Below, in pieces: positions 59,869 through 64,000 of a stretch of DNA of 64,000 bases. The first letter of the stretch is position 1, and each line of letters opens with the position of its first letter. The stretch spans positions 620,001 to 684,000 of the forward strand of contig NZ_JAKVPE010000001.1 of the NCBI RefSeq assembly GCF_022482365.1. The letters are read 5' to 3'. The DNA is from Limosilactobacillus sp. Lineage in GTDB: Bacteria > Bacillota > Bacilli > Lactobacillales > Lactobacillaceae. The notes under the pieces are model-generated. The model had not been told where the DNA came from. It saw only the letters and a list, made by a program, of their open reading frames with translations, and searched no databases. The translations under genes and the position numbers were made by a program.

Positions 59869-60744
59869 TTACAACTTAAAATACGCGAGAAACTGATCGT
59901 ACCCGGCAAATGACTTCCCAGTCAGCTCACTCAGGCTTTGCTGTGCCTGCCGGGCCTGATCCAGGGCGAGCTGAAGCTGTTGCTTTGCTCCCCCAACCCC
60001 CAGCAAGCCCGGGTAGGTGTTCTTGTGCTCGCCGGCATCCTTGTGAACGTGCTTGCCCATCTGTTCCGTGGTTCCCAGGACATCCATCAAATCATCGTAG
60101 ATCTGAAAGGCCAGACCAAACTGGGCCCCAAAGTCGGCCAGAGCAGCCTTGACGGGCCGCGATTGCTCCGTAATGATTCCCCCGGCCAAAACGGCGTAGC
60201 GCAGCAGGGCGCCAGTCTTTTGGCGGTGCAGGTAGCGCAGCTGGTCCAGGTTTAGGCTTTGGTGCTCACCCTCGATGTCCCGTGCCTGACCGGCCACCAT
60301 CCCAGCGGGACCAGCCGCCTGGGCAAGGGCCAGGGTTAATTCGGCCCGCACGGCGGGTGATAAGTGATTATCACTCACCCATTGAAAGGCCAGGGTCAAC
60401 AGGCCGTCGCCGGCCAGGGTCGCCATGCCAGCACCGAACTTGCAGTGGTTAGTTGGCTTCCCCCGGCGCAGGTCGTCGTTGTCCATCGCCGGCAGATCAT
60501 CGTGGATCAGCGAATAGGTGTGCAGCAGCTCCAGGGCGGTGGCGGCGTGCATGACGTCCGCGTCCACTTCGCCACCCAGCATCTGAACGGTTGCCAGGGT
60601 CAGGGCCGGCCGCAGCCGTTTGCCACCCGCCATTAGCGAATAGTTCATCGATTCGTAGAGCGTCTGCTGATCAACGTCGGCCTTTAGGTGCGCGGCGAGG
60701 TAATCATCAATCTGTTTCTTCAATTCAGCAAGCGAAGCAACCAT
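59869..60744 (-). CDS. ispA: Polyprenyl (farnesyl) diphosphate synthase
   Basis: Condenses isopentenyl with allylic diphosphates to farnesyl diphosphate. 291 aa. GGKRLRP, the first aspartate-rich motif DDLPAMDNDDLRRG (about 81-94) with the two extra residues of class-II FPP synthases, and the second YDDLMD (about 217-222) are visible. Lies 6 bases after xseB. Confidence 0.95.
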   Translation of the reverse strand: MVASLAELKKQIDDYLAAHLKADVDQQTLYESMNYSLMAGGKRLRPALTLATVQMLGGEVDADVMHAATALELLHTYSLIHDDLPAMDNDDLRRGKPTNHCKFGAGMATLAGDGLLTLAFQWVSDNHLSPAVRAELTLALAQAAGPAGMVAGQARDIEGEHQSLNLDQLRYLHRQKTGALLRYAVLAGGIITEQSRPVKAALADFGAQFGLAFQIYDDLMDVLGTTEQMGKHVHKDAGEHKNTYPGLLGVGGAKQQLQLALDQARQAQQSLSELTGKSFAGYDQFLAYFKL

Positions 60745-60750
60745 TTCTTC

Positions 60751-61038
60751 TTACCCCTTTACCGAATCGCCGCTGCCAAAGCCACGGTTGCCACCGCCGT
60801 TGTTGCTCGGGTCATCGGTGTTGTTTTCATAAACCTGCTCGTTGCCGTCGTCGTCAATCAGGTGCCCCAGCGTCTTTTCGGCACTGGTCAGCTTGTTTTG
60901 CAGGGACTTTGAAAGCTTAATCCCCGTCTGGAACTGTTCTAGCGCCTCCTCTAGGGGGGTGTTGCCCTGTTCCAGCTGGTTGACGATCTGCTGCAGCTGG
61001 GCGAGCTGTTCCTCAAAGCTTGGTTCTTTTGTTGCCAT
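60751..61038 (-). CDS. xseB: Exodeoxyribonuclease VII small subunit
   Basis: 95 aa: the usual two-helix core (SFEEQLAQLQQIVNQLEQGNTPLEEALEQFQTGI-type, about 7-40) plus a longer tail rich in Gly, Asn and Asp (NNGGGNRGFGSGD). It lies 6 bases after xseA, and the ribosome binding site is inside the end of xseA. Confidence 0.94.
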   Translation of the reverse strand: MATKEPSFEEQLAQLQQIVNQLEQGNTPLEEALEQFQTGIKLSKSLQNKLTSAEKTLGHLIDDDGNEQVYENNTDDPSNNGGGNRGFGSGDSVKG

Positions 61039-61044
61039 GATTAG

Positions 61045-62379
61045 TTAATTCTCCTTGATTTTCGTAATCTCTGCGTCCGCCTGGCCATCGGCAAAGTGCA
61101 GCTGAACGTGCTGGCCGGCCGTCAATTGCTTGGCCTGGCTGACCACCCGCTGGTCCTTCGTCACGTATGAATAGCCGCGACCCATGATTTTCAACGGGCT
61201 CAGTGAATCCAGCTGCCGGATCAGGCTCTGCACCTGTTCCTGGCGGCGCTGGTAATTGTTCACCATCCCGGTCTGCAGCTGCTTGTTCAATTGCGAAACG
61301 AGCTGCTGATCCTGCTTAACCCGGTGCAGGGGCGACTGGTTCATTAATTGGCCCGTCACCGTCTGAACCTGGTTGTGGAGGCGCAGGAAGGTCTGTTGTT
61401 CCAGCTGGACTAATTGTTGGCTTAGCTGATCGACCTTCTGGGTATAGTTTTCGTATAAGCGCTGCGGCTGCTGGAAGATATAGCTCTGGGTCTGCTTAGC
61501 CAGCTCCTTTTTGGCAAATTCAATCCGGTTGCGCATGGCATTGGCCAGCCGCCGCTGACTGTCCTGAATGGCCAGCAGGGTATCGGTCAAAACCGGGGTA
61601 GCCAATTCGGCCGCCGCGGTCGGCGTAGCGGCCCGGCGATCGGCCACCAGATCGGCAATCGTCGTGTCGGTTTCGTGGCCGACCGAGGAAATCACCGGAA
61701 TCTTGCTGTTGGCGATGGCCCGGGCGACGATCTCCTCGTTAAACGGCCAGAGGTCCTCGATTGAGCCCCCACCGCGGCCGATGATCAGGGTGTCAAAGTC
61801 CCCCCGCTCGTTGGCCCGGTTAATCTGGCGGGCGATGTCGGCCGCGGCCTTTTCTCCCTGAACAACCGTCGGGTAGAGCACCACCTGGGCGATCGGGTAG
61901 CGCCGGCGCACGGTGGTGTTGATGTCGCGGATTACGGCTCCGTCCAGGCTGGTCACCACGGCAATTCGTTTTGGAAAAAGCGGCAGCGGCTTCTTAGGCA
62001 GGTTAAAAAGCCCCTCCTGTTGGAGCTTCTTTTTCAATTGCTCAAAGGCAACGTACAGCGAGCCAACCCCGTCCGGTTCCATCTGATCGATGTAGATCTG
62101 GTAGCGGCCGCTGCGTTCGTACAGGCCGACGTGGCCGACCACCAGCAGCTTCATCCCCTCCTCGGGACGAAACTTAACCTGGCGAAACTCACGCTCAAAC
62201 ATCACCGCGTCGATTACGGCATGGTCGTCCTTCAAACTGAAGTACTGATGCCGCTGCCGCAGGCGAAAGTTCGAAAGCTCACCGGTCAGGTAGACGGTCC
62301 GCAGGTAAGGGTCGCGGTCAAACTTCAGCTTCAAATACTTCGTCAGCTGGCTGACCGTCAGGTACTTACTCCTATCCAT
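61045..62379 (-). CDS. xseA: Exodeoxyribonuclease VII large subunit
   Basis: 444 aa single-strand exonuclease subunit. N-terminal OB fold ([12 protein letters not shown]...HQYFSLKD, about 28-53), catalytic domain with [36 protein letters not shown] (about 190-210) and [17 protein letters not shown], and a coiled-coil C-terminus. Overlaps folD by 8 bases. Confidence 0.96.
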   Translation of the reverse strand: MDRSKYLTVSQLTKYLKLKFDRDPYLRTVYLTGELSNFRLRQRHQYFSLKDDHAVIDAVMFEREFRQVKFRPEEGMKLLVVGHVGLYERSGRYQIYIDQMEPDGVGSLYVAFEQLKKKLQQEGLFNLPKKPLPLFPKRIAVVTSLDGAVIRDINTTVRRRYPIAQVVLYPTVVQGEKAAADIARQINRANERGDFDTLIIGRGGGSIEDLWPFNEEIVARAIANSKIPVISSVGHETDTTIADLVADRRAATPTAAAELATPVLTDTLLAIQDSQRRLANAMRNRIEFAKKELAKQTQSYIFQQPQRLYENYTQKVDQLSQQLVQLEQQTFLRLHNQVQTVTGQLMNQSPLHRVKQDQQLVSQLNKQLQTGMVNNYQRRQEQVQSLIRQLDSLSPLKIMGRGYSYVTKDQRVVSQAKQLTAGQHVQLHFADGQADAEITKIKEN

Positions 62380-63229
62380 TATGCCGCCACTCTGCCATGT
62401 CGACGGTCTGCTGCATCAGGCTGGCGATGGTCATTGGGCCAACGCCACCGGGAACGGGCGTGATCAGCTTGGCAACCTTGCTGACATTCTCGAAGTCAAC
62501 ATCCCCAGTAAGCTTACCAGATGCCAACCGGTTGATGCCAACATCAATTACCACGGCACCTTCCTTAACGTCCTCTTCCTTAATCAGGTGCGGGGAACCG
62601 GCAGCAACGATCAGGATATCTGCCTGGCGGGTAATGGACGGCAGATCAACGGTATGAATGCTGGTCAGGCAGGTCGTGGCGTTGGCATTGTTGAGGAGGG
62701 CGGCCATTGGCTTGCCGACCAGGATGCTCCGGCCAACAATCACGGCGTTCTTCCCCTCCAGCTCAACGTTGTAGCGGTCGAACATGGTCATGACGCCCCG
62801 CGGGGTGCAGGCTACCGGATAGTGGCCCGGCTGGTTAGCGTACAGCTTGCCGAGGTTCAGCGGGTGCAGGCCGTCCACGTCCTTGTCGGGACGGATGGCA
62901 TTGGTGATTGCCAACCCGTCCAGCTGGTCAGGCAGTGGTTCCTGAACCAGGATACCGTCGATTGAATCGTCCGCGTTGTACTGCTCAACGGCGGCCATCA
63001 CCGTCGCCTGGTCGACGTCAGCGGGGAACTTCTTCAGGATCGACTTGAAGCCGAGCTTGGTTGCCTTGCGGTGCTTGTTGCGGGTGTAAATTTCACTCGC
63101 CGGGTCATCACCCACGAGGATCACCACGATTCCGGGCTGAATCCCCTGTTCGAGCAGCTTATCGACCCGCTGCTTGGTCTCCTGATTAACTTCCTTTGCT
63201 AACTGTCTTCCGTCAATAATCTCTGCCAT
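62372..63229 (-). CDS. folD: Methylenetetrahydrofolate dehydrogenase/cyclohydrolase
   Basis: Bifunctional one-carbon enzyme giving 10-formyl-tetrahydrofolate, used by Fmt and purine synthesis. 285 aa. [13 protein letters not shown] with catalytic Lys (about 48-60), [13 protein letters not shown] (about 95-107), [15 protein letters not shown] (about 165-179) and [14 protein letters not shown] (about 258-271) are diagnostic. Confidence 0.97.
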   Translation of the reverse strand: MAEIIDGRQLAKEVNQETKQRVDKLLEQGIQPGIVVILVGDDPASEIYTRNKHRKATKLGFKSILKKFPADVDQATVMAAVEQYNADDSIDGILVQEPLPDQLDGLAITNAIRPDKDVDGLHPLNLGKLYANQPGHYPVACTPRGVMTMFDRYNVELEGKNAVIVGRSILVGKPMAALLNNANATTCLTSIHTVDLPSITRQADILIVAAGSPHLIKEEDVKEGAVVIDVGINRLASGKLTGDVDFENVSKVAKLITPVPGGVGPMTIASLMQQTVDMAEWRHNG

Positions 63230-63266
63230 TATAAATCCTCCTCTAAAAAACTAGATATCGGTCTTT

Positions 63267-63275
63267 ATTCTAACA
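63267..63275 (-). promoter_or_regulatory. Extended -10 promoter of folD
   Basis: Minus strand TGT-TAGAAT about 37 bases before the folD ATG; no good -35 box. Drives the folD-xseA-xseB-ispA-tlyA-argR-recN series. Confidence 0.45.
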
Positions 63276-63308
63276 TGTTTTACGCCTTTAACGGAACTAT
63301 TCCATAGT

Positions 63309-63349
63309 AAAACGCTGATTTCGTTCGTTTTTGAAGAAATCAGCGTTTT
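63309..63349 (-). terminator. Terminator of nusB
   Basis: Perfect 14-bp stem AAAACGCTGATTTC / GAAATCAGCGTTTT after the nusB stop, separating nusB from folD. Confidence 0.9.
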
Positions 63350-63355
63350 GTTAGC

Positions 63356-63766
63356 TTACTTTTCCAACTGTTGTTCGAACTTCCCCAGGGCACCGTTGAT
63401 GAACTTGCGGGACTTGTCGTTGCTGAAGGTCTTGGTGAGCTCCAGGGCCTCATTAATCGCTACGGCAGTTGGTACATCATCAACGTACTGCATTTCAAAC
63501 AGGGCTAACCGCAAAATTACCAGGTCGGGCTTGGCAAGGCGCCCGATCGTCCAACCGGAGGCCAGCAATGAGCTGATTTCTTGATCAAGCTCGCCCTGAT
63601 GTTCGGAAACTCCCTCGACCAGGGTCTGCAGGTAGGCGGGAATCTCCTTGCGGTCGTGATGCGGAATCGACTGGTAGATCGTCGCTAAGTCCGCGTCAGA
63701 ATCGGTCTGCAACGCGAACAAAACCTGAAAGGCTTCCTCACGAATCTGGTGTCGATTTAAGCTCAT
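63356..63766 (-). CDS. nusB: Transcription antitermination factor NusB
   Basis: 136 aa all-helical RNA-binding protein acting with NusE on rRNA operons. LNRHQIREEAFQVLFAL at the N-terminus and VPTAVAINEALELTKTFSNDKSRKFINGALGK at the C-terminus are diagnostic. It overlaps the upstream Asp23-family gene by 4 bases (ATGA). Confidence 0.96.
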   Translation of the reverse strand: MSLNRHQIREEAFQVLFALQTDSDADLATIYQSIPHHDRKEIPAYLQTLVEGVSEHQGELDQEISSLLASGWTIGRLAKPDLVILRLALFEMQYVDDVPTAVAINEALELTKTFSNDKSRKFINGALGKFEQQLEK

Positions 63767-64000
63767 TGATTGTTCCCCGCTTCCTTGTCATCTTTCTTTT
63801 CGCCAAAAATATCGTTCGGGTCCACGGACTGGTCCTGTTCTGCAGCCACCACGCCCTTGACGTGCACGTTGACCTCAGTAACCTTCAGACTGGTCATCAG
63901 GGCCACCTGCTGCTTAATCCGCTTCTGGATCAGTTCAGCAACCTTCGGAACGGAAACCCCGTATTCAACGTAAACGTCGACGTCAATCGTCAAGTCGTCA
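63763..64000 (-). CDS. Asp23/Gls24 family protein (YqhY-like), 5' end outside window
   Basis: The C-terminal 78 codons of an alkaline-shock-protein family member: DDLTIDVDVYVEYGVSVPKV is the DUF322 core, followed by VTEVNVHVKGVV and a charged tail. The frame is open to the window edge, so the start is not seen. Position before nusB matches yqhY in Bacillus, where it is linked to acetyl-CoA carboxylase control. Confidence 0.88.
   Translation of the reverse strand, partial: DDLTIDVDVYVEYGVSVPKVAELIQKRIKQQVALMTSLKVTEVNVHVKGVVAAEQDQSVDPNDIFGEKKDDKEAGNNQ

Overview
The window is the chromosome of a Lactobacillaceae bacterium, most likely a moderately high-GC Limosilactobacillus or close relative. 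The evidence is the gene order (rpsP-khpA-rimM-trmD-rplS; ffh-ylxM-ftsY-smc-rnc-acpP-plsX-recG-fakA-yloU-rpmB; nusB-folD-xseA-xseB-ispA-tlyA-argR-recN-gmk-rpoZ-coaBC-priA-fmt-rsmB-prpC-prkC-rsgA-rpe-thiN), AGGAGG-type ribosome binding sites and the protein sequences themselves. The species call is an inference. No rRNA, tRNA, insertion sequence or CRISPR array was recognised.

Layout. 1-3.4 kb: a truncated metallophosphoesterase and two plus-strand MFS exporters. 3.4-5.7 kb: a divergent transaldolase-family protein lacking the Schiff-base lysine, then a two-gene lipoate pair (lplA and a GcvH-like protein). 5.7-7.6 kb: an AT-rich island with one AlbA_2/Schlafen-type ATP-binding regulator preceded by an 11-bp tandem repeat array. 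7.6-26.4 kb: a large hexuronate and unsaturated-uronide catabolic locus. 26.7 kb to the end: conserved housekeeping genes, nearly all on the minus strand.

The hexuronate locus is a complete route. A GPH-family symporter probably imports hexuronates. UxaC isomerises glucuronate and galacturonate. UxuB/UxuA and UxaB/UxaA bring the two arms to 2-keto-3-deoxygluconate (KDG). KduI/KduD bring unsaturated-uronate products to KDG. KdgK and Eda then yield pyruvate and glyceraldehyde 3-phosphate. Two regulators sit in the locus. An IclR-type (KdgR-like) protein is paired with a palindrome downstream of the kduI promoter. A LacI-type protein is paired with a family of TGTTAACGTGAACA-like sites in front of the transporter, the uxaB operon, a 57-codon secreted peptide gene and its own gene. 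Unusual members are a second UxaA that has lost the family's signature residues, a condensation/alcohol-acyltransferase-like protein directly before kdgK, and the small secreted peptide.

Other points of interest are a ~160-bp structured repeat present twice (19.4 and 45.0 kb) with a compensatory base-pair change, and a plus-strand 109-aa protein between gmk and recN whose promoter holds a near-perfect LexA (SOS) box. The housekeeping block is otherwise canonical, with an amino-acid permease inserted between trmD and rplS.
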